Shown: positions 53,679 to 62,639 of the stretch, one piece after another
How positions within the stretch are numbered: position 1 is the stretch's first letter
Layout: every line of letters starts with the position of its first letter
Source: Clostridia bacterium
GTDB lineage: Bacteria; Bacillota; Clostridia; TANB77; UBA1234
Direction of reading: 5' to 3'
Length of the DNA stretch: 64,000 bases
NCBI GenBank assembly: GCA_017539905.1
Contig: JAFYBZ010000022.1
Span: 141,191 to 205,190 of the forward strand
Notes under the pieces: generated by a model
What the model saw: only the letters and a program-made list of their open reading frames with translations
What the model was told of the DNA's origin: nothing
Databases searched by the model: none
Position numbers and translations under genes: made by a program

Positions 53679-54665
53679 TTATTGCATAAACAAAATTTCT
53701 TTAAATCCATCTTCAAACAAAAAATATTCTAGTGCAGAATCATCTACAATGAGTTCTCCGCTTTCATTTGTGTGATAACTTTTACCTATTTTGAAGAATA
53801 AATTTCCAAAATCACCAACATTAGTTCCAATATTGTTTTTTACAACGCAAACTTGATACTCGCCACTATCATTAATTATAATAATCGTTTTTTCAAGTTC
53901 ATCAGTTATTCGATTCTCAGAATTAGCAAATGTTGTAACAACATATTCTTTACTAGATTCTGTGTTATATAAATCTGTTCTATATACATTAGTTTGACGA
54001 TAATTATTATCAGGAGTATATAAATAGTAGCAATCAAACAATGTTGCAAAATCATATTCATCAGAATTATATTTAATTCCTAGAACATTAGAATTATATG
54101 TAATAGTTCCATCTTTTTTATAGATAGCTAGTTCAGGGTCTTTAAACACAATCCTTTCGTCTTCTTCAGAATTACATTTTATAATTGGAATATAGTAAAT
54201 CTCATTTTCATAATTATAAAATGCTGGTTGTGCATCATCCATCAATACTAAATATGAAGGTATAACCGGAGTATCATCTTTATATAATGAACCATAATTT
54301 TCATCAGGCATATAATCAAAAATATTTTCTTTATTATATTTTGCAAAATTATGATTTATATCAGTATCAACATTAATTGTATTAACGCTCTTGTAGACAA
54401 TTCCATCAATTGTTTTATCTTCATCTGTAAAATTAATTTCAACTCCAGGTTTTAATTCATCAGTGTTAACATTTTGTATTGGCCCATATTCATCAACCAA
54501 CGTATATTCTATTTCACTTGAACTACTAGATTTAGTTATATCCGTAGTTGAATTATCGATTACAGTTTGAGAATCGCTATTTGGTTTTACAAAGAAAACA
54601 AATGAAAGTACAACTAAAACAATTACAACAATTAAAACTATAATAATAGGTAAATTCTTTTTCAT
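53679..54665 (-). CDS. Membrane-anchored extracellular protein, unknown
   Basis: A 328-residue protein with a single N-terminal transmembrane helix (about 6-27) and a large external domain rich in Tyr, Asn and acidic residues. No domain recognised. It lies 23 bp after the beta-CASP ribonuclease gene and 25 bp before the YARHG gene, so all may share a transcript. Probably a lipoprotein-like or sensor role, not determinable. Confidence 0.65.
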   Translation of the reverse strand: MKKNLPIIIVLIVVIVLVVLSFVFFVKPNSDSQTVIDNSTTDITKSSSSSEIEYTLVDEYGPIQNVNTDELKPGVEINFTDEDKTIDGIVYKSVNTINVDTDINHNFAKYNKENIFDYMPDENYGSLYKDDTPVIPSYLVLMDDAQPAFYNYENEIYYIPIIKCNSEEDERIVFKDPELAIYKKDGTITYNSNVLGIKYNSDEYDFATLFDCYYLYTPDNNYRQTNVYRTDLYNTESSKEYVVTTFANSENRITDELEKTIIIINDSGEYQVCVVKNNIGTNVGDFGNLFFKIGKSYHTNESGELIVDDSALEYFLFEDGFKEILFMQ

Positions 54666-54687
54666 ATGTATCTAGATCCTCTCTTTA

Positions 54688-56331
54688 CTATTTTTCTATT
54701 ATATCTATTATTTGTCTTTCTAAATCTTTGATTTGCTCCGTTAATTCTTCTACTTTCTTATCAGTAGTTTCACGTTTTAAATCTTCTTTAATCATTGTTG
54801 TCATATCTTCAATTTCTTCTTTAAGTGTTTCAATACGTTCAAGAAGTTCAAGTCGAGCATACTTATATTCATTAGGTGACTTGATTTCACCGACTTTTGT
54901 ATATCTTCTTGGAGATAATTCAAATACATCTCCATGGTAAGGAATATCAACTGGTATATCAAATCTATCAGTAATTTCATCTGCAAGAGATAATTGTGCT
55001 TCTTCATCACCATGAACTAAATATATTTGTTTTGGCTTTCTTTCAAATGCATCAATAAAATTAAGAAGTCCAGTTCTATCAGCATGTCCAGAAAATGCTT
55101 CAATATATTTAATGTTAGCATTTACACTAATTTCTTCGCCAAAAATTTTTACGCTTTTTGCGCCATCTACTATTTTTCTACCTAAAGTGCCTACTGCTTG
55201 ATAACCAACAAATAGTATTGTACTATCATGTCTCCATAAGTTATGCTTTAAATGGTGTTTAATTCTACCAACTTCGCACATTCCTGATGCAGAAATAATA
55301 ATAGACTTATTTGCATTTTCATTTAATGCACGAGATTCCTCAACAGTTTGAGTAAATCTAAGTTCTGGAAAATCAAGAGGTTTTTTACCTTCTCTAATTT
55401 CTTGTTGTACACTTTCATCAAGAGAATCAAGATTTCTTAAAAAGACTTCTGTTGCTGATGTAGCAAGTGGGCTATCAACATATACAGGAGCATCCATTAT
55501 TTCATCAAATTCTCTTCTGAATTCTAAATCATCGCTTTGTTTTGTTTTTTGAATTTCATATAAAATTTCTTGAGTTCTACCAACTGCAAAAGATGGAATA
55601 ACTACATTTCCTCCTTGCTCTAGTGTCTTAGAAACTATTTCTAAGAATTCACGAGCTTTATCTTCTTTACGCATATGATCTCTATTACCATATGTAGACT
55701 CCATTATAAGTATATCTGCATCTTCTACAGTAGAAGGAGATCTAAGAAGCGGAATATCATCATTTCCAAGGTCGCCTGTGAATACTAATTTTTGTTCTTC
55801 ACCATTTTCATTAACCCAAACCTCTACTATTGCAGATCCTAGCATATGTCCAGCATCTGTAAATCTTACTCTTATTTCTGGAGTAATTTGTACTTCTTCA
55901 TCATAATTTACTTTTTCAAATAATACTTGAGAATCAATTGCATCTTGCGCTGTATACAAAGCATCAACTGGATGCTTACCTTCACGCATTCTTTTTCTAT
56001 TTAACCATTCAACTTCGGATTCTTGGATATAACCACTATCTGGAAGCATAATAGAACATAAATCAACTGTTGCTTTAGTAGCATAGATAGGACCTCTATA
56101 TCCATCTTTATATAATTTGGGTATCCTACCTGAATGGTCGATGTGAGCATGAGTCAAAATCATGAAATCTATTTCAGAAGGAGAAAACAAAAAATCTTCT
56201 GTGTTTAATAGTATTTCTTTATCTTGACCTTGATATAGTCCACAATCAACTAAAAATTTCTTATTACCCACTTCAATAAGCATATTAGAACCAGTAACAG
56301 TTCTAGTCGCCCCAAGAAAAGTAATTTTCAT
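54688..56331 (-). CDS. Metallo-beta-lactamase / beta-CASP ribonuclease
   Basis: A 547-residue RNA-processing nuclease of the CPSF73-like type. The HAHIDHSGRIPKL zinc motif is near residue 57, with GSAIVEVW and FTGDLGNDD following. The beta-CASP part has IESTYGNRDH-like residues, ISASGMCEVGR, and the C-terminal motif FSGHADRTGL. The C-terminus is a coiled coil (about 500-547) rather than a KH domain. Likely an endonuclease in mRNA turnover; exact role unknown. It follows ftsK at a short distance on the minus strand. Confidence 0.88.
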   Translation of the reverse strand: MKITFLGATRTVTGSNMLIEVGNKKFLVDCGLYQGQDKEILLNTEDFLFSPSEIDFMILTHAHIDHSGRIPKLYKDGYRGPIYATKATVDLCSIMLPDSGYIQESEVEWLNRKRMREGKHPVDALYTAQDAIDSQVLFEKVNYDEEVQITPEIRVRFTDAGHMLGSAIVEVWVNENGEEQKLVFTGDLGNDDIPLLRSPSTVEDADILIMESTYGNRDHMRKEDKAREFLEIVSKTLEQGGNVVIPSFAVGRTQEILYEIQKTKQSDDLEFRREFDEIMDAPVYVDSPLATSATEVFLRNLDSLDESVQQEIREGKKPLDFPELRFTQTVEESRALNENANKSIIISASGMCEVGRIKHHLKHNLWRHDSTILFVGYQAVGTLGRKIVDGAKSVKIFGEEISVNANIKYIEAFSGHADRTGLLNFIDAFERKPKQIYLVHGDEEAQLSLADEITDRFDIPVDIPYHGDVFELSPRRYTKVGEIKSPNEYKYARLELLERIETLKEEIEDMTTMIKEDLKRETTDKKVEELTEQIKDLERQIIDIIEK

Positions 56332-56355
56332 AATTAATTCTCCTTTTAAGATTTA

Positions 56356-59160
56356 TCATTCGTTTCTATCGTCGTCTTCTTCTTCGTACTCTTCTTCCTC
56401 TTCCTCAGATTCTTCCGACTCTTCATCGCTTTCATCTTCTTCTGATTCTTCTTCATCTTCGTCAGACTCATCTTCATCAGAATCTTCCTCATCTTCCTCT
56501 TCGTACTCTTCTTCTGATTCTTCTTCGTCGTCAGATTCTTCTTCCTCTTCTTCATCCTCAGACTCTTCTTCTGAATCATCATCGACTTCTACATATTCAT
56601 ATTCTGTATCTTCGTCCTCTTCCTCGTTTTCATCAACTTCAACATACTCGTATTCATCATCATCTGATTCATCAACATCTTCATATTTAACGGAATCAAC
56701 GCCAGCCTCTTTCATTTCTTCCCATTCTTCTTTAGAAATCAAAACTTGACGAGGTTTAGAACCATCATAGCCAGAAACAATTCCTCTTTCTTCCATTTGG
56801 TCAATAATTCTTCCAGCACGAGCATAACCAATTTTAAATTTACGTTGTAACATCGAAGCAGATGCATTTCCCATTTGAACAGCAAGTTCTATTGCATCAG
56901 GAAGCAGTTCATCGCCTGTATCTTGTTGCTCTTGTTGAGCTTGAGGTGGTTGATTTGCTTTTTCAAATGATTCAATCACATCTTCGTTGTATTTAACATC
57001 TGGATTTTGATCTTTAACAAAATCTACTATCTGTTCAACTTCTTTATCTGATACGAATGTACCTTGTAATCTAATTGGTTTAGATTCTCCAATTGGATAA
57101 TAAAGCATATCACCTTTACCAAGAAGTTTTTCGGCACCTGCCATATCTAGGATTGTACGTGAATCTACTTGTGAAGTAACTGTAAACGCAATTCTTGAAG
57201 GTACATTTGCTTTAATAATACCAGTAACAACATCAACTGTTGGTCTTTGTGTAGCAATAATCAAATGCATACCAGCTGCTCTGGCCATCTGAGTTAAACG
57301 AACAATTGAATCTTCAACTTCAGAAGGAGCAACCATCATTAAATCTGCAAGCTCGTCTACAATGATAACAATTTGTGGAAGAATTCCATCTTCTCCTTCT
57401 TGAACTAATAAATCATTGTAACCACGAATATCTCTAACACCTTTTGCAGCAAACAAATTATATCTGTTAACCATTTCTTGTACTGCCCAGTTAAGAGCGC
57501 CTGCTGCTTTTTTAGGATCAGTAACAACTGGAATTAATAAATGTGGAATATCATTATAAACTCCAAGTTCAACTCTCTTGGGATCAATCATAATAAGTTT
57601 AACCTCATTTGGTTTTGCTTTATATAACAAACTAACTAAGATTGAGTTAATACAAACTGATTTACCAGAACCAGTAGCACCAGCGATTAATAAGTGTGGC
57701 ATCTTTGCAATATCAGAAACACAAGGTTCACCATCGATACTCTTGCCAAGAGCAAAAGTAACTTTAGAACTTGCATCTTGGAACGCATCCGATTCAATAA
57801 CTTCTCTTAGTGTTACCATTTCTTTTGTCTTATTAGGAACTTCAATTCCTACAGCAGACTTACCTGGAATTGGAGCTTCAATTCTTATTGATTTAGCAGC
57901 CAAGTTTAATGCAATATCATCTGCTAATCCTAAAATCTTACTAACTTTAACACCAACATTAGGTTGTACTTCATATTGAGTAACTGTTGGGCCATGAGTA
58001 ACATTTACTACTTTAGCATCAACATTAAAGCTAGATAATGTCTTTTGAAGTTTTGCTGCTACTTCACGAAGTTCTTTAACTGAGTAATCTCCATTTCCAT
58101 CTTCACCTTCATTTAAAAGTGAAACTGGTGGGAAAATATAATCAGAATAATCTTCAATAGTACCATGATCTAAATCTAAAACTTCAGCTTTTGTTTCTTC
58201 TTTAGGCTTTTCTTCCACTTTAGGTTCCTTAGGAACTTTTTTAACTTTAATTACTTTCTTCTTAGGAGTTTCTTCTAGTATTTCTTCCTCTGCTTGTTCT
58301 TCATCTGAAATGAAACTAGACTCTTCCTCTTCTTCAATATTGTTTTCAGAAACATCTAAATCATCTAAATCTAAATCTTTAATAGATATTTGTTTACTAT
58401 TACCTAATACTTTTGTTTGCTCCATAATCTCAGCAAACTTTTTATTTTTTATAGTAGTTGCGCTTGCTTTTGAAGACTTAGTTTTAACAGGAATTTCCTC
58501 AACTTCCTCTTCATACTCTTCCTCTTCTTCGTCTTCTTCATCTTCTCTAGAAAACTTAGAAGCAAGATTTTGTGCACCTTCTTTACTCTTAACTCCAACT
58601 TTTTTAATAAAGCTAAATATACCAACGATAATCGTTGGAAAAGCGATTCCAAAAATAGTAAGTGTAGAAACTAGAAGTAAAATTATATATAAAACATTTG
58701 GGAATATTTCGCCAAAACCGACTCTAAGAGGAACTGCAGTAATAGCACCTAATAATCCGCCACCAACAAATTCAGTACCTTTTGCTGTCATCTCGCCTAT
58801 ACCAATAAACCAGTTATCTGGCATAGCACCATTTGGGTAAATGTAATCTATACTAGAGCATAAACCTGTAATGCTTAAAATCATAATGATTATAATAGCA
58901 GGTTTAACTTTGAGCTTAGAAAAATCTTTAAAGATGACATATATACCAAGAAGTATAAGAATAATAGGTAAAGCAAATGCAAACTTACCCATAAGTCCAC
59001 CCATTAATATACTCTTAATAAATCCACCTAAATTTTCTTGATTGGTGTACATTATAACTGATAGCATAATACCAATTGCTATCAGTGCAAAAGATAATAT
59101 ATCAACTCTATTATTTTGTTTTACATTCTTTTTAGAATTTTTCTTTTTCTTCTTTGCCAT
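56356..59160 (-). CDS. ftsK: DNA translocase FtsK/SpoIIIE with a 108-residue acidic tail
   Basis: A double-stranded DNA pump at the division septum. 934 residues: four N-terminal membrane helices, an acidic linker (about 200-335), the alpha/beta motor with Walker [11 protein letters not shown] and [12 protein letters not shown], then the winged-helix gamma domain ([19 protein letters not shown]). After it, from about residue 827, come 108 residues that are nearly all Asp, Glu and Ser with two YEYVEVD repeats; usual homologues end at the gamma domain. AGGAGGAAGT precedes the ATG. Promoter at 59196-59224. Confidence 0.96.
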   Translation of the reverse strand: MAKKKKKNSKKNVKQNNRVDILSFALIAIGIMLSVIMYTNQENLGGFIKSILMGGLMGKFAFALPIILILLGIYVIFKDFSKLKVKPAIIIIMILSITGLCSSIDYIYPNGAMPDNWFIGIGEMTAKGTEFVGGGLLGAITAVPLRVGFGEIFPNVLYIILLLVSTLTIFGIAFPTIIVGIFSFIKKVGVKSKEGAQNLASKFSREDEEDEEEEEYEEEVEEIPVKTKSSKASATTIKNKKFAEIMEQTKVLGNSKQISIKDLDLDDLDVSENNIEEEEESSFISDEEQAEEEILEETPKKKVIKVKKVPKEPKVEEKPKEETKAEVLDLDHGTIEDYSDYIFPPVSLLNEGEDGNGDYSVKELREVAAKLQKTLSSFNVDAKVVNVTHGPTVTQYEVQPNVGVKVSKILGLADDIALNLAAKSIRIEAPIPGKSAVGIEVPNKTKEMVTLREVIESDAFQDASSKVTFALGKSIDGEPCVSDIAKMPHLLIAGATGSGKSVCINSILVSLLYKAKPNEVKLIMIDPKRVELGVYNDIPHLLIPVVTDPKKAAGALNWAVQEMVNRYNLFAAKGVRDIRGYNDLLVQEGEDGILPQIVIIVDELADLMMVAPSEVEDSIVRLTQMARAAGMHLIIATQRPTVDVVTGIIKANVPSRIAFTVTSQVDSRTILDMAGAEKLLGKGDMLYYPIGESKPIRLQGTFVSDKEVEQIVDFVKDQNPDVKYNEDVIESFEKANQPPQAQQEQQDTGDELLPDAIELAVQMGNASASMLQRKFKIGYARAGRIIDQMEERGIVSGYDGSKPRQVLISKEEWEEMKEAGVDSVKYEDVDESDDDEYEYVEVDENEEEDEDTEYEYVEVDDDSEEESEDEEEEEESDDEEESEEEYEEEDEEDSDEDESDEDEEESEEDESDEESEESEEEEEEYEEEDDDRNE

Positions 59161-59195
59161 ACTTCCTCCTAAAAGGGCATAAAAACCCTACCTAT

Positions 59196-59224
59196 ATTTT
59201 ATTAAAAAGAAGCTACATCTTCAA
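59196..59224 (-). promoter_or_regulatory. Promoter of ftsK
   Basis: On the minus strand TTGAAG and TAAAAT, spacer 17 bp, about 35 bp before the start. Confidence 0.68.
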
Positions 59225-59272
59225 GGATTTCGACATTCTGTATCATAATTGTAATATTTTGCAAATAAAAAA

Positions 59273-59297
59273 GAAGTCCTTGAATATCAAGGACTTC
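59273..59297 (-). terminator. Terminator of the rsmD unit
   Basis: A perfect 11-bp stem, GAAGTCCTTGA with TCAAGGACTTC, around ATA; on the minus strand it ends in TTTTTTATTT. Confidence 0.9.
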
Positions 59298-59304
59298 CAG
59301 TCTT

Positions 59305-59742
59305 TTATTTTAACTCTTTTCTATTGCTACGAATCATATCTAAATTTTCTTTAAGTTGTGACTCTAAGCCTTCCAAAATCTTATCTGCATGCTCTCTAGT
59401 TTTAGTAATCAATTCTTTTTGATAACTCTCTGCCGCATCAATAATTTCAGCTCTTTGCTCCATTGCTTTTTTAGTAATCTCATGCTCATCAATCATTGAA
59501 ATTATCTTATTCTCTGCTTCTTTTATAATATCATTTGCTTCTTTTTGTGCATCAGATAGAATTCTTTGTCTTTCTTCTTTAACCCATCTAGCTTGTTTTA
59601 GTTCATCTGGAGTCTTTAACTTAATCTCCTGAACTAAGTTTTCAACCTGCTCTTTATCTATCATAACCTTTTTTGAAAAAGGAACATTTCCGCCTTCTTC
59701 TAACATTTTCTCTAATTCTTCAAGTAGAGATAATACATCCAT
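59305..59742 (-). CDS. Coiled-coil protein downstream of rsmD (ATP synthase b-like)
   Basis: A 145-residue protein that is one long Glu/Lys/Gln-rich helix, similar in composition to the stalk subunit b of ATP synthases and to the small coiled-coil proteins often encoded near rsmD-coaD in clostridia. No transmembrane helix, so it is not a true subunit b. GGAGGGAGTAATC precedes the start. 39 bp after rsmD. Possibly a scaffold. Confidence 0.65.
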   Translation of the reverse strand: MDVLSLLEELEKMLEEGGNVPFSKKVMIDKEQVENLVQEIKLKTPDELKQARWVKEERQRILSDAQKEANDIIKEAENKIISMIDEHEITKKAMEQRAEIIDAAESYQKELITKTREHADKILEGLESQLKENLDMIRSNRKELK

Positions 59743-59781
59743 CTTCGATTACTCCCTCCTAAGTAGCATAATACTTAGAAA

Positions 59782-60333
59782 TCATTTTTCTTTGCGTTCA
59801 TAAAAACTAAGAAAATTTCTTCCATACTTTTTGCTCTTAATTTTTGTAAATACACCTATTTCGTCTGGTGCAAGTTCGCCTGTATCGGTTTCAAATACAA
59901 GAATACCATTTTTCTTTAGTAAATCGTAAGATGAAATTCTTTCTATTGCCTTTATTCCTAAACCCAAGTTATATGGTGGGTCGATATAAATAACATCAAA
60001 ACTTACATTTCTTACTTTATCTATCATGTCTAAATAGTCTAACTTGTACGTCTCAGATTGATCGAGAAAACTAGCTTTAGTTAAATTGTCTTTAATAACC
60101 TTAATGCACTCTGGATTATTATCGCTAAAATAGCATTTACTAGCTCCACGGCTTAATGCTTCAATCCCAATTGCTCCACTACCAGCAAATAAATCAAGTA
60201 CTGTAGAATTTGGAATATACTCTAAAATAATACTAAATAAAGCCTCTCGAACCATATCTTTAGTAGGTCTAGTCGAATCGCTTTCAATTGTATTTAATTT
60301 AAGACCTCGTTTAGATCCAGCAACAATTCTCAT
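59782..60333 (-). CDS. rsmD: 16S rRNA (guanine-N2)-methyltransferase RsmD
   Basis: Methylates G966 (E. coli numbering) of 16S rRNA. 183 residues. MRIVAGSKRG at the N-terminus, TRPTKDMVREALFSI, the SAM-binding VLDLFAGSGAIGIEALSRG and the catalytic YIDPPYN are diagnostic. ATG 60333 is preceded by TAGGTG; a GTG at 60342 would overlap it. It begins a two-gene unit with the coiled-coil protein. Confidence 0.96.
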   Translation of the reverse strand: MRIVAGSKRGLKLNTIESDSTRPTKDMVREALFSIILEYIPNSTVLDLFAGSGAIGIEALSRGASKCYFSDNNPECIKVIKDNLTKASFLDQSETYKLDYLDMIDKVRNVSFDVIYIDPPYNLGLGIKAIERISSYDLLKKNGILVFETDTGELAPDEIGVFTKIKSKKYGRNFLSFYERKEK

Positions 60334-60436
60334 GGCATTCACCTACAATATAATCATACAAATACGGCCATTTCTATGCCTTAATTTTATAAAATTTTAA
60401 CAAAAAGTCAATATTTGTAACATTTTTGTAACATTT

Positions 60437-60490
60437 GGCGCAACTAGGGGACGGTTCTCAAGTTGCACAGCGCAACAAAGGGACACGTCT
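60437..60490. repeat. REP-like repeat remnant
   Basis: A short, GC-rich block in A/T-rich DNA with words of the type common in REP elements tied to Y1/REP-associated transposases (CTAGGGGACGGTTCTC, then GGGACACGTCTTAA), and two copies of GCGCAAC. No transposase gene is nearby. Assignment from memory of the motif, not from a search. Confidence 0.4.
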
Positions 60491-60505
60491 TAAAAGCAAA
60501 AAATT

Positions 60506-60529
60506 TGGAGATGCCTCAAGGCATCTCCA
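60506..60529 (-). terminator. Terminator of the SSB-like gene
   Basis: TGGAGATGCC pairs with GGCATCTCCA around TCAA; on the minus strand it ends in a T-tract (AAATTTTTTGCTTTT). Confidence 0.88.
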
Positions 60530-60555
60530 TAGTAAAGAGGATGATAATTATGAAT

Positions 60556-61242
60556 CTAACCAATTTGCTCCTCGTTATTTGTTAATTTAACTGCTACATC
60601 AGCAGGAACTTCATCGTGAGCTTTATCTAGCTCCATCTTAGAAACTGATACTTCATAAGCTCTTCTAATCTCAGAAGTGCCATTTTCAAGCTTTTTCTCA
60701 TATTGTCTGCTTTGGATTCTACCAAATACTTTAACATTTTGGCCAACTTCCATTCTCTCGCAGAATCTAGCATTTCTGCCCCATGCAATACATGGAATAT
60801 AGTCAGATTTGTTATATGCTCTGTTTACTGCAAGTAAAATATCAGCAATTTCTCTACCAAATGGAGTTGTTCTGTATATTGGTTTCTTGCAAATAAAGCC
60901 ATTTAAGATTATTTCGTTAGTATTTAGCTCATTGTCAGCTTCAGTTTGTACTCTAATTTCCTTTACAAATACTGTTAAAACAAGCTTGTTTTTCTCATTT
61001 TCCATGTTATTGTAAGATCTATATTGGCCATCAATTACTACCTTTTGTCCAATATGGTAATCAAAGCCATCTAGAAGTCTTTCAGAGCACATTACTGGTA
61101 TAATATCGCTTGTATCACTTAATCTTTGAACCTCTAAGTCAAATGAATAGAAGCCTTCGCCATATACTTCATGGCTGAAAGTTCTTTCAGAAACGATGGT
61201 TCCTACAAGCTGAATTTGGTTGTTATCAAGATAATTAATCAC
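60556..61242 (-). CDS. Double OB-fold single-stranded DNA-binding-like protein
   Basis: A 228-residue protein with two OB-like halves. Residues 1-105 (IQLVGTIVSERTFSHEVYG) and 110-210 (NEIILNGFICKKPIYRTTPFGREIADILLAVNR, split as NEIILNGFICKKP and IADILLAVNR; YIPCIAWGRNA, VKVFGRIQSRQY) resemble SSB, the second closely. The usual acidic SSB tail is short (TNNEEQIG). Known as a second SSB-like protein in many clostridia. GTG 61242 follows TAGGGGGAT. Monocistronic, with a leader palindrome and terminator. Confidence 0.8.
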   Translation of the reverse strand: MINYLDNNQIQLVGTIVSERTFSHEVYGEGFYSFDLEVQRLSDTSDIIPVMCSERLLDGFDYHIGQKVVIDGQYRSYNNMENEKNKLVLTVFVKEIRVQTEADNELNTNEIILNGFICKKPIYRTTPFGREIADILLAVNRAYNKSDYIPCIAWGRNARFCERMEVGQNVKVFGRIQSRQYEKKLENGTSEIRRAYEVSVSKMELDKAHDEVPADVAVKLTNNEEQIG

Positions 61243-61263
61243 TTTTTATCCCCCTATTCGCAC

Positions 61264-61286
61264 ATTATAGAAGGCTTTCGGCCTTC
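61264..61286 (-). promoter_or_regulatory. Palindrome next to a -10 box upstream of the SSB-like gene
   Basis: On the minus strand TATAAT occupies 61264-61269 and the 17 bp before it are a perfect inverted repeat, GAAGGC-N5-GCCTTC. The -35 would be CAATTG, a poor match, so the palindrome may be an operator or the promoter may need an activator. Confidence 0.4.
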
Positions 61287-61432
61287 CAATTGTCTTTTTT
61301 CGTACTTTTTACTATGTTAAATTCGTGAAAGAATTATCTTAATCACGCCGTTATTTTAACATAATATTTCTCTTTTGTCTACATAATTTCGTAATTTTGT
61401 TAACATTTTTCGTATTATGTTTACTATATGCA

Positions 61433-61492
61433 AAATGTCCCTTAAGGAACTACAATTACAGCTATGAAATTGTACTACCTTAAAGGACATTT
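61433..61492. other. Long structured hairpin after the alpha-CTD-like gene
   Basis: Three collinear helices: AAATGTCC with GGACATTT, TTAAGG with CCTTAA, TACAATT with AATTGTA, separated by a 1x1 mismatch and a 3x3 internal loop, closed by a 10-nt loop. It lies at the 3' end of the minus-strand alpha-CTD-like gene, but its minus-strand T-tract is short, so it may be an RNA stabiliser or another structured element. Confidence 0.6.
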
Positions 61493-61502
61493 ATTACTCA
61501 AA

Positions 61503-61739
61503 TTACTTTAAAATCAAGGTATTTCTACGTGCGTGATTAGGCTTTAAATCGATACCATTTAGTTGTAATGCTATTCTAATGTCATTTACTACGCTGTTTG
61601 GCATACCTTTTTCGTTTAATTCCATTCTAGAGAAATTACATAACTCACCAACGTTTGAAATCCCTATTTCATCTAATGTACCTAATATATTTTTATCCCT
61701 AATAACTTCGCTAACGTTCTTACATAAAATCTCTTTCAT
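61503..61739 (-). CDS. Stand-alone RNA polymerase alpha-CTD-like protein
   Basis: A 78-residue protein. Residues 18-68 (LDEIGISNVGELCNFSRMELNEKG, read as LDEIGISNVGELCNFS then RMELNEKG; VVNDIRIALQLNGIDL) follow the helix-hairpin-helix pattern of the RpoA C-terminal domain, which binds UP elements and activators, but no alpha N-terminal part exists. AGGAGGCAAG lies 12 nt before the ATG. TTACAT/TATAAT promoter at 61775-61803. It could compete with RpoA or bind DNA alone; this is inference. Confidence 0.68.
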   Translation of the reverse strand: MKEILCKNVSEVIRDKNILGTLDEIGISNVGELCNFSRMELNEKGMPNSVVNDIRIALQLNGIDLKPNHARRNTLILK

Positions 61740-61774
61740 TTCTACTTCTTGCCTCCTAATTACGAACTAGGTGG

Positions 61775-61803
61775 ATTATATCACAAATTTATGTAAAATG
61801 TAA
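61775..61803 (-). promoter_or_regulatory. Promoter of the alpha-CTD-like gene
   Basis: On the minus strand TTACAT and TATAAT, spacer 17 bp. Confidence 0.72.
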
Positions 61804-61855
61804 GCTTTTTGTTAAAATTTCTTAATATTTTTGTAACATTTCAAAATAATCGCAA

Positions 61856-62635
61856 TTATGCCCTAATTTTGGCTATTTCAGTGACCTTATTTGACCCATC
61901 ATCAAGCTTGAATAAAACGGCATCCAAAAAGCACTCACCCTCGGCAACTTGGTATCTTTCAGGTATTTGAGTCAAGAATCTCTTAAGAGCAATATCTATA
62001 TCTAAGCCAATAATTGAATTTATAGGCCCTGTCATTCCAATATCAGTAATATAGCCCATTCCGGTGTCATATATCATGTCGTCATTGGTTTGAACATGAG
62101 TATGCGTTCCAAATATGATATTTGCATCATTTTTAAGATAATATGCAAAAGCTTTCTTTTCAGCGGTTGCTTCAGCATGAAAGTCAATAATTATGATTTC
62201 TGCGCCTTGTCCTTTTAAGTATTCAATCTCACTCTTAGCCTTTTTAAATGGACAATCAAAACTACCACCCATATCAACCCTTCCAATCAAGTTGATAACA
62301 CCGACTTTTTTACCATTTTTGGCAGTTACAATAACACTGCCTTTTCCTACTAAGTTTTCAGCATAATTTGCAGGTCTAATTAGCCTTGGCTCATCATCAA
62401 TAAAAGAGAAGATGTCTTTTTTGCCCCATGTATGATTTCCCATTGTCACAACATCGGCACCATTGTTAATAAGTGTAGTAAAAATTTCTTTATTTATACC
62501 GCTTCCTCTTTCACTATTTTCGCCATTAACTACAACAAAATCAACATTGTGTTTTTCAATTAAACCCTTTATTGTTTTGGCATAGTAGTTAACTCCTGTT
62601 TGGCCAACTATATCACCAACTGCTAGAATATTCAT
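61856..62635 (-). CDS. ymdB: YmdB-like metallophosphoesterase
   Basis: A 259-residue phosphodiesterase of the TIGR00282/YmdB family, which in Bacillus affects biofilm and motility decisions. The metal motif MNILAVGDIVGQTG, VVNGENSERGSG, TMGNHTWG, DFHAEATAEK and GTHTHVQTND give the full set of dimetal ligands. Starts 5 bp after plsC stops, so it is the third gene of cmk-plsC-ymdB. Substrate likely a cyclic nucleotide. Confidence 0.93.
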   Translation of the reverse strand: MNILAVGDIVGQTGVNYYAKTIKGLIEKHNVDFVVVNGENSERGSGINKEIFTTLINNGADVVTMGNHTWGKKDIFSFIDDEPRLIRPANYAENLVGKGSVIVTAKNGKKVGVINLIGRVDMGGSFDCPFKKAKSEIEYLKGQGAEIIIIDFHAEATAEKKAFAYYLKNDANIIFGTHTHVQTNDDMIYDTGMGYITDIGMTGPINSIIGLDIDIALKRFLTQIPERYQVAEGECFLDAVLFKLDDGSNKVTEIAKIRA

Positions 62636-62639
62636 AATT

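Noticed and set aside
56346-58840. Alternative frames over the acidic parts of ftsK, on both strands
   Set aside because: They arise from GAA/GAT repeat codons; the ftsK frame is continuous and carries all motor motifs.
61433-61492. Riboswitch or T-box
   Set aside because: It lies at a gene's 3' side, is a plain interrupted hairpin and has no T-box or known aptamer core.
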